From Casuarina equisetifolia (taxonomy: Eukaryota > Streptophyta > Magnoliopsida > Fagales > Casuarinaceae): a stretch of 64,000 nt of DNA. This document shows positions 23,381-35,740 of this stretch, piece by piece; position 1 is the first letter of the stretch; the number at the start of each line of letters is the position of its first letter. Both the position numbers and the translations under genes were made by a program. Location of the stretch: positions 2,914,001-2,978,000 of the forward strand of contig CM052355.1 in NCBI GenBank assembly GCA_028551475.1, given 5' to 3'. Under the pieces are notes generated by a model, which searched no databases, was not told the DNA's origin, and worked only from the letters and a program-made list of their open reading frames with translations.

Positions 23381-26300
23381 CTAGTTTACTTTCTTCTTTG
23401 GCTTCTTACTATTTTGAGTGGTTTTTGCCTTTTTCTTGGATGCATTATCTGCCTTGGCTCTTCTGCTAGTGGCTACTTTTTTCATTTTCCTCTTTTGAAC
23501 TTCATCATCACTATCATCAGCATCATCATCATCACTATCCTCAATTTTTCTTTTCATCAAAGGTTTTTTACCTTGACCTCTAGGCTTAGGCCCTTTCTTC
23601 AATTCCTTACTTTCAAGAATTTCCTCTTCCTTGGTTGCTGGCTCATCAATGTCATCATCGCCATCATCATTCTGACTACCTTTTCTCTTTGAAGTTCTCT
23701 TTTTGGGTTCAGTCACTGCTTTTGCGGCTTGCTTTCCACTAAGCTTTTGCAACTCAGGTACATATGCTGTTGTCTAAGACAAAAACCGATGCACATAGTG
23801 TCAACTACAGAACAAAACTATAACTATTATATGGTGCAGTTTCAGAATGACATACCCTCCCACCAGCATTGATGAAATCAATTTTCTTCCCTGCCATAAC
23901 ATGGATTTCATGAGTATTTATAACTCAAGATGTCTTTAAAACAAAAAGGATACATATGCTAAAAGAGATAAAAGAAAATGAGCTATTCTTTCTTGGTTAC
24001 AAACAAACATTGTACCTTGGAAAGAAAATTAAGCCTATTAAAGAGTAATATTAAACACTAGCCTCTTGAAAGGCTAACATACCATCATCGTGATAATACT
24101 CATGGAAACCAATTCCCTTTAATTTATGAAACAAGAGAGCAGAATTCCCAGGTGAAAAAAGAACGATATTCCCCTTTACTTTGACTGAAGAATTACTCTC
24201 AATTATTTCATTCTTTCAAGTGGAACCCTTAGTTACCATAATCAAGCCCTATTGACATGACAAGACGATACTATTGTATATGATCCAAAGATCTCCACTT
24301 AGTTTTCACGACCGAAATTTTTATTTCTTTCACTTATACAATTTCAGTGCTAATTTCCGTTAGTTCATAATCCTTACACAGTATTAAGACGTTATGTAAA
24401 TCAACATAAACATAACTACACCCAAACACTTAATATGCAATTCCCTTTATGAAAAGAAATGAAGCAGAAAAGAAAGTCAATGAATTGATTACAATCTGGA
24501 TCCTTCAAGTTTAACACTGGTCTTGGGATGTCATCCAACTAACCAGACTTCCTCAAGAGCAGCTAATGAAATATTACAGTAACAGAACCTAGAGAACCGC
24601 TTGTTCCAAATGAAAGGCACAATACATTAAGGAGAAACACGATATCTTGCAGTATCAAAAGCAAAACCAACCAATAATATCTGTGAAAAGCCATATTGGC
24701 CATGTTAAAAGAGATACAAGGCATATGCCAGAACATGCTGCCTTAGTTAAGTTATTTCATAAAGTTAATGATGAAACTCTCACAATTAAAAAGTAATCAA
24801 TGATCGTTATTTTGAAAATAACCAGATAAGAAATATTTCAGAGGTATTGAATACCATCCAAAAGAAGTATCTGTGGTTTTATATGATATCATATAAGACT
24901 AGGAGCCACACCATCAACAAAAGCCTTAGACTTCTGTTCTCGGGAATGAAATATCCAGTTTTTAGGGAACTGACTACTATCTGCCCCAACTTCAATTGCT
25001 TTCTCAAGAACCTGTAAAATCAACTCTTAGTCAAAATGATCACATATAACAGAAAGTATCTTACCGTTAACTTTTCCAGGCCTTTTGCCCCATCGAAAAT
25101 GAAATAGCCACTCAAGAGGAAACTGACTGCACTCAGCATCAACTCTAACTGCATATTTAATAACCTACACATGTTTTCCTCTATATATTCCATGAAGAAT
25201 GAATGTTTCACAAAAGAAAGGTTTCTAAATTTCAAGGAAATACTCTCCAAAACAAAAGACCATCACCCACCTCTTTTATGCACTTATGTAAGTTTGTGCC
25301 GTCTTCCTTGGACAGGCTGGCAGCAATTTGCAGTGGATGAATTCTTGCCTGCGAGGGTTCATATTAGTCATTAAAGTCCACAAATTTTGCAGCATTAAGA
25401 AGCCACCCAACATTTTGTAAGAAACTTCACTGGATATATATTTTTATTCCATTTCGAAAAGAGAAACAGAAAGGGTAGAAGGAAAAAATACCAGCCTTAA
25501 ACACCATGCAACATAATTTGTCACCTTAGCAGTACAAACTCAATCTCAAGTAGCAGTTTGGCCAAAAGAAAGACAGACTTGTTTTTACATTATGCCCACA
25601 AATCTTCATGTCAAAAGATCATCCCAAAACTATAAACATCAATTACGAGAATATATATGCAGAAATGGAAAAAGCAAAAGCACAAGTGAAATATGCCATA
25701 ATGATTTCCAAACTAAAGTAACCCACGTGAAGACCAATTCTTTATTGAAAATTTAACTGCAGTTAGATATAAAGAATGAACTGACTTGGTATAGCACTTC
25801 ATCTGCAACCCAGTTGCCAATACCTGAAATGAAACTCTGCAAAGATTTAGAATAAAAAGTAATAAGTATGTAGAATGAAGTAACAACCATTAGAAACAAA
25901 AACAAAAAACGATTGGAACCTGATAATTCATTCTACTTTTGCAACTTCACCGAAAAGATTGTATACAATGCAATTTCAAGATCATTGACATAAAATAATT
26001 GAGATATTCCTGATGCACTCAAGTATGGAAAAAAAAATGATTTTCTGAAAGCAAAATGGACTCTGAAATATAACCAAAGTAAATAAACAAAGAATCATTT
26101 TATGGCTGCCTCGATCGCTTAAGAACTTAGACTATTCAAATTCTTCCTAACAATGATTACTTCTCATGGCTTTTGAAGACCCCTTACTTAACTACTAATT
26201 TCTTTCCAATTATTCCCTTTCTGCAACTAATTGATAAGGCAGTAGTTCAATTAGGAAGCATTTTATGTAATAATGTTTCAGCTTATGTCCCTCAGATAAA

Positions 26301-29300
26301 ACCTGACCAAATTTAGCAAGAAGCTGGTAGTGTTTCACTATTCCAGCATGAAAGTAGGAGTCACAATCTCCATTCAAAAATATTCTGAACCCAACTATCC
26401 ATTCAACTCTACAGAGGAAATCTCATAATCACATTGATGTTACAGAAAATGTTCCATAACTCTAAGTCATACTGCTCAAGGGACTGTCAACCAAGAGCTA
26501 GCAATTTTGAGCATGAATCTTTCATCCCGGACCATCTTTCCCACCATCCATATGTCATCTCCTAGTTACCTCAGCTAAGTCATAACACCTAATGCACGCA
26601 TGAAGCTTTACCCAAATTCAAGTATTATATGCCAATGCGTCAAAATACATACTTCAGCAATATTTTTCACATTTCATATCACACAGAATTTAAATATGAA
26701 AAATTATTGGATACATCTACTATATTTCGTGAAAACAGAAGCGAACATGTAGATAAATACCTAAACCTGATAACCCCATGTAAGCATGACACCAAAATTG
26801 GATCAATTTATTGGATGCAATTTATTCGATAACCATTCAAAAGGATGCTACTAAGCAAAATAGTCTTGGGAGCAGCAAGTGAAGCAAGCAAAACAGCTTT
26901 AACCTGGTCGAGTAATAAAGCTTTAATTGCAATTTTCTTCTTGCTCAAAGATTCAATAAATTCATCTACTGTCATTGGTTCCAATAGGGCATCAGGTCCA
27001 AGCTCAGATATTGGGGGTACTGCAGCTGGCTGTATTAACAAAAAACCATTGGAAAAATAAGACGCTTAGAATTATAATGGCATAGAAGAATATATAGTGA
27101 ACTACAAGTTCATTAGGATGTAAAGTTATGATACATCTTTGAGTAAGCGAACTTTGGCAAATCGCCTCTTGTCAGTGAAAGACAGCTCCAAACCATCATC
27201 AAGCTGCACAAGGACAAATAATAAGAACTCCAGTCCTGATTAAATGTTCAAATAGATCCTAAAGTGATAAAAGAATACCAAAACAGATTAAAACTCAACA
27301 AACAAACAAAATTCCATAAGTTATAGCAAAATGTAAGGTAACCATACATCAGAACACATCAATACAAAGGCCCACCACTCAACACTACACAGAAGGGGAA
27401 CACTAGATGGAGCAAACACAATTATCTGCTCGATGAGAGCTCTTGCAAATTCTCAGATCCAATTCTGTTAAAATTAGAAGATATCCTACCTAATAGGTGT
27501 TTTGTTATTTTCTTATTTGAAAAAGATGTAACAAGATTCGTTAAAAAGATAAGAATAGATAAATATGCATTACGTAAACAGTTGTGCTGACATTCAAACC
27601 AAACCACAAATTTGCAGATAAATGACCTCAAGCACACTAGATTCTACATAGAGTACGATATTCTCACAGTTGCAATGATGTAAGACCCCACATCATTAAT
27701 TATCAAGGAAAAACACATACATACAAGCACAAACATTGCCAAGCATGAAAGGAGCAAAACCCTTACTTCTATAAAAATCTTTGAGTATTTGGAAGGCCAT
27801 TCATCAGTGTCACTAACAGCAGACCTGCGCAAACATTCTGTTATTACTTATTAACAATTGGAAATCATTACACAAATGGTTATCATTAAAAATGAATCTA
27901 TCTGGTACCATTAATCATCTGAGATATTTTTTTATAATAAACACATATAAAATTTGTGTCCAATACATTGAGAAATAAACAGCACAATTCAGATTTATAG
28001 GGAAAAACATTTGGCAGAACTGACAAACCACAACGCCATGAGTGTGCTACACTTATAGCCAACTTTAGAGACACTTAAAAAATCTTAGAATTCATGCGAT
28101 CAAATTAGTACCTGTTTGACGTTTAAACTCACAAAATCAGTATAGCTTCTCTTGATCACACATGTATTGTCCTCCTTCAATTTTATTTTATTTTTCTTTA
28201 TCCTTTGCACACTTCCTTAGAAGAAGAACCACAGATTTGGTATTTGCTATTGATTGCTAGCAAAGTTTCTGTCGTCAGTTAAAAGAACCTTCTCCACTGA
28301 AAGCTAGAACTATATTCCCAACCCGCCCCAAGAAAAAATTTCAAGAGAAAGATTTTTTCAGGTTCGGCCTGAAAATTCCTAGACTCCAAAACTTCCATTA
28401 GGATTTACCATTATTCAAACTTTACTAACCCCAGAGTTAAACCCTGGATTTAGGCATCTAAGGGATGCTGTCCTGCTGTCAACACACAAAAAAAAAAAAA
28501 AAGAATGTGAAGAATAACTAAACAAGTACGTGGTGATGAGAATACAAAGACATCATGTTTTCCATTGTGGAAGAGCACAAGAAATGCCTGGTCACTTTCT
28601 TTTCGCAGAAAACGTACATGACTTATAATGATAAAGAATCTCCTATTCCTTTTAGTGTATCGAAATAAGTCACTTACGTGAAAGTTGAAATAACACGTTT
28701 TAAAATCATGCCTTGATGGTTCGAACTATTATGTTATAACCCTTAACGGGATAAATGAGAACCATCTAAGATACTTACTAGAATATCTTCGATATTATAA
28801 TGTCATCAGAAAATTGATGGCTCACCTCTTATATTTTGTCACTGGAACACCCTTGATGTACACAGCACCCGTCATCCCTGAAAGACATAAGAAAACAAAC
28901 GTATGGACTCACATTTCAATTACATGACCGTAGTTGCTCGATCGCATTGTCGTATTAGCCTTACATGTAAGATTCCCTCACGAAGCAAAAAGAGAAAGAA
29001 CAAGCAAAGCATATCAAACAACAAACACCAAACACGCCCTTAACAAGAAAAACAAAGAGTTGGTGCTAGCGATAATTTTTTAGGGTTTCCGAAGAGCACT
29101 GTACCGAACTGAAAGGAAGGGAAGGGAGGTGAATCGAGCTGGAGCCATAGGTTCTTGCCCTTGCGATGGACTGAAACTATAGTCTTCCCCAGGAGAGCGG
29201 CCTCGAAGTCCGAAGGCGTGACGCCGTCGATGACTTTGGTGTCGTTCGCTATGATCGCCCTCTTAATCTTCTTGCCCACGCAGTGCTCCTCCACGGCCCG

Positions 29301-29333
29301 CCTCGCCGCCTCCACCTCCGGTAGCTCTGGCAT
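23381..29333 (-). CDS. FPG1: formamidopyrimidine-DNA glycosylase FPG1/MMH, 10 exons
   Basis: Base-excision repair glycosylase/AP lyase that removes oxidised purines. Exons on the minus strand: 29333-29105, 28877-28826, 27824-27767, 27203-27135, 27029-26904, 25836-25786, 25348-25271, 25011-24912, 23890-23856, 23773-23381. All phases close, giving 396 aa. The protein starts MPELPEVE; after Met removal the N-terminal Pro and following Glu are the family's catalytic residues. I therefore choose 29333 and not the in-frame upstream codons reaching 29483. Seen in order: GKNLWLQL, FGMTGAVYIKGVPVTKYKR, TDKRRFAKVRLL, LGPDALLEPMT, the helix-two-turn-helix GIGNWVADEVLYQARIHP, and the C-terminal AGGRTTAYVPELQKL. 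No Cys4 zinc finger is present, as in plant 'zincless finger' FPGs. The last exon adds an Asp/Glu- and Lys-rich tail of about 120 residues, likely nuclear targeting or DNA contact. Confidence 0.95.
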
Positions 29334-30204
29334 TCTGCTTCGTCGCAAGGACTGTCCTAGCGGTTTCGCGCGCTTTTCAGAGTGAGGGGGACGCGTGCGT
29401 TTCTGGACTTCTCGCTTGTCGTGTTTGCTACTTTTTTTTGGAAATGGAGTGCCACAGCCGTTGTCAGTCTCTACTCTACACACCTCTTGATCGTGGTCTC
29501 TCTTCTACCGACGGTTTGTTTTTCAAATAAGTAATTGAAACTTACCGTATTACCGGATATTATGTTCATGAATTTAGTTTTATGATTTGGGCATTATTCT
29601 CAGTTTACATTTGAATTAATAAATGTGTAATTTTTTTCTTAAATGGAGTTTTATTAATAAACACAACTATGGACACCCCGAGAACCTAAATCATGGTCCA
29701 TTCAGTCATGAGCGAACTCCTTCGGCCCATAAAATACATTGGGCTGGACTTCAATCTGTAGATAAACGAATGACTATCTTTACTTTTAGCATTCATAAAA
29801 TTGTGCTGAAAGTAGTAGAGTGCAATTTCATATTGTGAAAGTGATGAAGTATAAATGTATCAAGTGCCATTATTTCATTGGGTCAAATTTTTATTGATAT
29901 AATTAAAATTTTTAATATAATATCAAAGTCCAATTTTTGTCAAGGCTCTAGTTGTGGATAAATTTAAAGTCAACAAAATAAAAATGACATTGTAAAATGA
30001 TTTAAATCAAACCATTGCAATGATACAGCAAGTTAAAGTCAGTGTGAAAAATCTCGTATTGTTAAGAAAGACCCTATGATAAAGTTTAAAAGTAACAAGT
30101 ACCCCTTTTCCTTGAATTATTTTTTAACGCATAAACTTTCTAACAAAATATAATATGATCAAATCATTGCCTTAACTCCTAATAATTATTATTTTTTTAA
30201 TTCC
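29334..30204. other. FPG1 promoter and AT-rich spacer
   Basis: 29,334-29,500 is the likely FPG1 promoter and leader. From about 29,425 to 30,170 the sequence has a diverged second copy at about 31,515-32,110. No gene was recognised. Confidence 0.55.
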
Positions 30205-31127
30205 CAAAGCAGAGTGTGCAAGATAGTGATATGATTTACGAAACTTATAGCTTTCCTGCCACAAATGTAACACCAAATACTTTCATAGATGCTACTTTAT
30301 TAGGTAATACAATGCTTCAAATTAAAAATATGTAGAAGAAAATGCAAACATGATCTAAGTCTTATGCCTTACCGAAAACGGAAGCGACCCAAGCAGGATT
30401 GGCCATATTCAGTGAAAAAAAGGTTACCTTAATAACAATATTTACAGATTCTATTCCACTACTTAAGTTCTTCCAAAATGTGCATTGGAGATGATAGCCT
30501 TCAAAATATATTGACACCTACCAACTTTACTTTCTTCTTCGGCTTCTTAGAGTGGATTGTGTTTTTTTCTTGGATGTATGATTTGCCCATGCTCTTCTAT
30601 TAGTGGTTATTTTTGAACTTCTAGGCTTAGGCCCTTTATCCTCACTTTCAATAATTTCATCTTCCTTGGCGGCTGGTTCATCAATGTCATCATCGTCATC
30701 GTCATTATGACTACCTCTTCCAATAAGCTTTTGCAAGTCCAATACATATGTTGAGGTCTAAGATAAAACACGACGCCCGTAGTGTCAACTACAGATCAAA
30801 GCTATATCTATTACATGATGCATTTTAAGAATGTCATACCCCGCCACCAACAATGATGAAATCAATTTTCTTCATTTTCTTCTTTTGGTCTTCATCGTCA
30901 TCGTCATCATCACTTTCCTCAATTTTTTTTTTCATCAAGGTTTTCTACCTTGACCTCCAGGCTTGGCTCCTTTCTTCAGTTTCTCACTTTTAATAATTTC
31001 CTTTTCTTTGTTTGCTAGTTCATTAATGTCATCAATGTCATCACCATCATCATCATTCTGACTGCCATTTCCACTAAGCTTTTGCAAATCTAATACATAT
31101 GTTGAGATCTAAGACAACACGATGCCA
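30205..31127 (-). pseudogene. FPG1 3'-end relic (two partial copies of the last exon)
   Basis: 30,210-30,878 is a diverged copy of about 23,070-23,890 (FPG1 3' flank, exon 10, intron 9, exon 9). A 70-codon remnant (30527-30742) keeps the order LQKL, DDIDEPA, PKPR, TSKK but lacks the central acidic block. At about 30,878 the sequence jumps back into a second partial exon-10 copy (about 30,880-31,107), then intron 9, where the TRIM element begins at 31133. Exons 1-8 are absent. It cannot encode a glycosylase: the N-terminal catalytic part and the helix-two-turn-helix are missing. It is a truncated tandem duplicate of the neighbouring FPG1 and shares its orientation. Confidence 0.85.
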
Positions 31128-31132
31128 CATAG

Positions 31133-31242
31133 TGTTGGAGATAATCCCACATCAGTTTCCTATAACCGTGTTAACAACTTTATTAATAATGATATCCCTA
31201 CTCTTTACAAGATCTTTTGAGGAGATAAGTCTACTTCTTATA
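31133..31242 (+). repeat. TRIM 5' LTR
   Basis: 110 bp from TGTTGGAGATAATCCC to CTACTTCTTATA. It aligns end to end with the 3' LTR but with many substitutions, so the insertion is old. Confidence 0.88.
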
Positions 31243-31376
31243 TGGTATTGGAGCATGTTTGGTTTTGGATGGTCCCGATGGTGGCACTCCCTTGCCTAGT
31301 TGGTTCTTGTCGTGATTACCATCTAGGTGTGAGCATATCTCCATGTTTATTCTTGGTGGGCTATACATGCAGAGGG

Positions 31377-31486
31377 TGTTGAAGACAGTCTCACACTTGT
31401 CTTGAATGCTAAGTTCCTTGGCTTTATTAATAGTGGTCTCCTTACTCCTTACAATGTCTTTTAGGGAGATAGACCCACTTCTTATA
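31377..31486 (+). repeat. TRIM 3' LTR
   Basis: 110 bp from TGTTGAAGACAGTCTC to CCACTTCTTATA. It is the same length as the 5' LTR and is preceded by a polypurine-like GCAGAGGG. Confidence 0.88.
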
Positions 31487-31491
31487 CATAG

Positions 31492-32110
31492 TGAAATCAC
31501 AACCTCTCATTGAGCAACTTTTTTCGAAAATGGAGCGCTAGGGCCATTATTCTCTAGGGCTTTTTTTAAAATTATTATTATGGCACTAGTAGCAGTTTAT
31601 ATTTGAATTAATAAATGATGAAAAAGAAAATTATCTTAGGTGAGTTATAGAGAACCCAAAATGAGAAAAATGAAACCTTAAAAACATAAAGATGGACACT
31701 TCCAAAACCCAATCATGGTCCATTTAGTCAAGCCCAAAACTTCCTTTGCCCATCAAATTTAGTGGGCAGGACTTCAATCCGTGTGCACAAGTGACCGACT
31801 AGTTAGATTTCAGCGAGTTTAATTTCAAGTCAAATTAGTCTCTAAACTTCCAACTTCTAAAATGAATTCCATGGACCTTCCTGTCCTTCTTTAAATGCAT
31901 CATTCAATTGATATTTCAATCAACTTCATAAAAGACATGTGAAATCTAGTTATTCATTTTGGAACTTATAAGACAGTGTTAAAATAGTACAAAACAATCT
32001 CACATTATTAATGATAAATCATATGATGAAATTTGAATAGTTATATTTTTCTTGAGTTAGTTTTTATATTAAAACTAAACTTTTTAACATAGTATTTAAG
32101 TCTAGTCCTT
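31492..32110. repeat. duplicated FPG1 upstream flank
   Basis: 31,515-31,800 matches 29,425-29,780 in diverged form. Shared blocks include CATGGTCCATT, GGACTTCAATC and TTTGAATTAATAAATG. Weaker similarity continues to about 32,110 against about 30,170. This is the promoter-side remnant of the second FPG copy, showing that a whole locus was duplicated before its body was lost. Confidence 0.75.
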
Positions 32111-34894
32111 ATTACCTTTATAGTTATAAGTAAATGTATAACTCACACAATAAATATAATATTTTAAGATAATATGAATTACACTATTGTTAGTGGATAG
32201 GCAACAACAAATCTCCTCTAAGATAATCAAATCACACTTTATTTAATAACAACAAGTACAAATTACTTCTCTTAAACCCTCTTTAAATTCTTATACACCT
32301 TCCTAAACTAACAATTCCAATTCCCTTTCATGACTTTTAATTAACTTCCATACTTTTTAAATTTACTTAATTGTCACCAATAACTCTCCTAACACTCCCT
32401 TGCTATCCATTGGTACAAGACAACCCATGACTTTCTATGTTCCTCGTACGCAATAATATGCAATAATAACTGCCATGAAAACAGTCCACTTCCTCTCTCT
32501 TCTTACTTAAGAAAACAAACCTTCACCTATCATCCCAAACTATAGCCTAGTATCTCTAATAAACAGAGACCAATTGACCAAAGGATTGCAGAAAGAAACC
32601 AAAACCTTAACTCCATCGTTGTCAAGTTTAGCGACAAAGTCTGGCGAAGTTTCTTCAAGTTGTGTTATTTCAAATGCCGAAACTCAAATAAAAAATCTCG
32701 AATATTCGAACTGACAACTCTTAGATCAGTCACCAATTTCAAAACAGCATACGCATTTCACTTGTTTATACCCACAGTAAACGCATTATTTGTCGCTGCC
32801 TATCAACCGGATTCATAATGGGTATTGTCTATGTAGAAATGGTTTGTCGTCAAATGCAGAGAGTACCCTTCACCAGCATCACTGCCCTGCACGAACTGTG
32901 CCAGCCAGATTCCATACAGATGCCCAGTGAGTGACACCGAGAAAAACAAATCGAACTTGTCATTTCACTGACCAACCCTTTCGAGGGCTCTCTTGTTATC
33001 GTCACCATCGGCATTGTTTGTTTCGCGGTAACTGTTGAAGCACCTGTCCAGGGAACCAGGCTCGTCGAGTACACAATATGATTATCTCGGTATGAACAAC
33101 GTTGACGATTCCTGTAAGATTCTAAAGGCCATGCATCCAGGTGGTTTTGTTGAATATTCCGTCCGGTCATCTTTCCGGGAGGGATTGGCTTTTCCGGTGG
33201 ACGAACACATACTGGAATCCCTTCTGATTTTGACCAGTGATAAAATGTTCGTGGCTGAGATTCCCATCATTTCTTTTACCGTGGTTGTGGTGGGAACCAA
33301 GGGCCGTGTCTCAATGTTTTAAGCTCAGAATAATTAAATCTTTGTTAAATCCTGTGTATCTAACGTTAGAAAGATGTTGACATGTTGTGTGAATGTATTA
33401 TTATTTTTATTGAAAATAAAGTCAATTATCTTGAGAGGGATTTTTTATTTAAATATAATTTAAAAATTATATCTTTTTAATAGAAAATTTTTGTTTTTAA
33501 CATTCTTCTATATAATAAACATACTATGAATTTAATGCTAAACATATTAGAATAATATCTATTAAAGGCTTAAGGTTGAATAAAATTTACATTAAATCAA
33601 TTTAAGCTCCGTTACAATATTAAAAAATTTATAAGTCTAATTCAAAAGTTATCTATTAAGTTAGAGAATATTTTTCATGTCTAAATATTACATGATGATT
33701 AGTATGTAAGTTAAAAATTAAAATATATATTTAAATACAATATGTATCTTATATTACTAAGAGATTATTCTTTTCTGTATTTTTCTCTCTTATAAATTAA
33801 TTTTAAAGTAAGAAAGAAACCATCTAACAATCTTCTCAAAAGTGCTCTAGGGACGATTCATTTTGAGGCTTTTGTGCAAGTTGCTGCCCTTGGTGTTCAT
33901 CGTTCTGATTGGCGAAAGTGTACTCGTTGTTTATTGCTTTACTTTTCTGGAAATCAGACATGCTTTTGTCCGCATGCAGTGTGTGCAGACTTTGCAGGCC
34001 AGTGTTGGTTAATTTGTCTCCTTTGAGGAACTCTTCGAAGGAAGCCCATCCCCACACTAATAAATTAAGCTTCCCACGACCAAGGAAGAGGCAAGTACAA
34101 TTGAACATGATAAACTTACAATCAACTCATACAAGTCACTGTTTCGGTTCAAATGTCTTTTCTACAATTCGGTGTTGTCTTGCATCCATTACTGCATCAA
34201 TCTCTACTAACATTTTTTTTTTAGTGTGGATTCTTGGTCTTTCAATCATTGGTTTGAAGAAAATGATAAACAGAAGTGATAAATAACGAATTCTTGGAAG
34301 TAAATATAACCATGAATTCTAGCATAAAACCGAGAGAAAAGTTGAACCTCTCGAGTTCAAAGATTATTATAAGAGATGTAGTCAATAAAAACACTAGTAG
34401 TATAGCCGAATAGCTTGACCAAGTTTGGTTCGAGAACTGCCTGGAAAAGAAAGCAGCTAGAGGTTAATAGGCCAGAAGCCGTTGGCTCAGGCGGCAGAGG
34501 CTCCCTTCGGACACTGCAGGGCTAGTCATGACGCGTTTCGAAATCTTCCAAGGGATGGCATTCGCGGCTGTAAGAAAAACAATCGCTTGGTCCTAAAAAA
34601 GTTGAAAACTTTAGGCGAGATGAACGACTTCCTTACAGCCTTGCAGGAAATGGCAATGCATTGGAATCAACACAGGCCTATTCAGCATCAGGTTCTTGCT
34701 TCGGCTTTTCTCGACTAAAAGAAAGGCTGACTAAACCAATCATCAATCGTCAAACGCAAGCTTTTCTTCGTTAATTCTGTCTGCTAACCGTTGGTAACAT
34801 CGACATTGATAAAATCAAGTAAGTCCATGACGCCTGAAAAGGCAACATGTTGCGCACCCATCAAAAGTTAGCTTGAGGAGCAGCAATTCCACGA
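32111..34894. other. gene-poor spacer
   Basis: Mostly AT-rich. One GC-richer island at about 32,850-33,325 holds a 95-codon plus-strand frame (33035-33322) and overlapping minus-strand frames. None has a motif I recognise. 33,330-33,830 is very AT-rich. 34,480-34,720 has a 78-codon frame without recognisable similarity. No gene is called. Confidence 0.5.
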
Positions 34895-34899
34895 GAAAG

Positions 34900-35342
34900 T
34901 GTTATGTCCTTCTTTATCCACGCGTGATGGGGACTGGCAATTAGTAGGTGGAGGCTAATAGGGGTCAGGAAGGGGGTAGCTTAGAAGCAATAATTGCATT
35001 TATTGTGATAAGAGGGTTAGAGATGCAGGACAGATCCGCACCCATGTTGCTATCTTTTTACCTTTTTGTGGGATTTACTTTTGTAAGCCAACCTGCCAGG
35101 ACATGGTCCGAGAGCGGGGGTATAAAAAGTAGTCGGGGTAAGAGGATGGGTAGACTTTTGAATCCTTAAACCTTAGTGTAACCGGGAGGTCTATCCTTTT
35201 GTAACCTTTTCTTGCAATCTACTTGTTTCCTTAAATTCTTTGTCTTGCAATATTGGTCGTAAGGTTAGATATCAGCCTTGGTTCTTTGAAGATTTCATCC
35301 AACCCAAGCCAGATAAACGGTCCTCTGTAAAAGTACGTAACA
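34900..35342 (+). repeat. 5' LTR of chromovirus B
   Basis: 443 bp, TG...CA. It contains a TATA-like TATAAAAA at 35121-35128 as the probable element promoter. Against the 3' LTR I count roughly 30-35 differences by eye (about 7-8%). Confidence 0.93.
35121..35128 (+). promoter_or_regulatory. TATA-like box in LTR B
   Basis: GGGGG followed by TATAAAAA in the 5' LTR. The 3' LTR has TATAAAGA at the same place. It is the likely start-site signal for element transcription. Confidence 0.55.
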
Positions 35343-35368
35343 ACAAGGTATCAAAGTCAAGTCTGGCT

Positions 35369-35735
35369 ATGGCTAAATCTAGCCAAAGAATACTAACAAA
35401 GGAACTTAACCATCATTTTTTTGAAATGATAGAGGTCATGCAATAGTAGTTTACAAATGTTCATTTGCAAATGGAAGGAAGGTTTTCCAAGATACAGTCC
35501 CAAATAGAAGCCATGCAAGTGGCTAATGGTTCTTTTAAGAACAACAAAGACAAAGAAAAGCCCAATGGCTCAGCCCCATACCACTTTACAAAAGGTATCA
35601 AGTTCGAGTTTCCTAGGTTCTCTAGGGGAGAAGACCCTTCTGATTGGATTAGCCAAGCATCTCAATTTTTTGAGATCAACCAAACTCTAGAAAGGGAAAG
35701 GATGCAAATAGCATCCTAGAACTTGGAGGGAGACC
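35369..35735 (+). pseudogene. gag N-terminal part of chromovirus B
   Basis: The frame starts with ATG at 35369 (MAKSSQRIL). It is interrupted by stops near 35443 and 35717, and contains FEFPRFSRGEDPSDWISQA, typical of the gag core of Ty3/gypsy elements. It is cut by element A at 35736-35740 and resumes at 41303. Confidence 0.85.
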
Positions 35736-35740
35736 CTCAT

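Larger units (their letters stand above)
31128..31491 (+). mobile_element. complete TRIM (terminal-repeat retrotransposon in miniature) with target duplications
   Basis: A 354-bp non-coding element (31133-31486) is flanked by the direct repeat CATAG (31128-31132 and 31487-31491). The two LTRs are 110 bp each, starting TGTTG and ending CTTATA. Right after LTR1 is TGGTATTGGAGC (31243-31254), close to the initiator-tRNA-Met primer-binding site TGGTATCAGAGC. Just before LTR2 is a purine-rich GCAGAGGG tract. The internal region is only about 134 bp with no coding capacity, so it must have moved with enzymes from another element. It sits inside the FPG relic, in what was intron 9. Confidence 0.9.

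Noticed and set aside
29334..29483. Longer FPG1 N-terminus beginning at 29483
   Set aside because: FPG enzymes need the exposed N-terminal Pro of MPELPEVE for catalysis, so the Met at 29333 must be the start.
31099..31299. 66-codon plus-strand frame
   Set aside because: It lies across the TRIM LTR and primer site, a non-coding element.
34482..34718. 78-codon frame upstream of element B
   Set aside because: No recognisable motif, start context or conserved neighbour; left uncalled.
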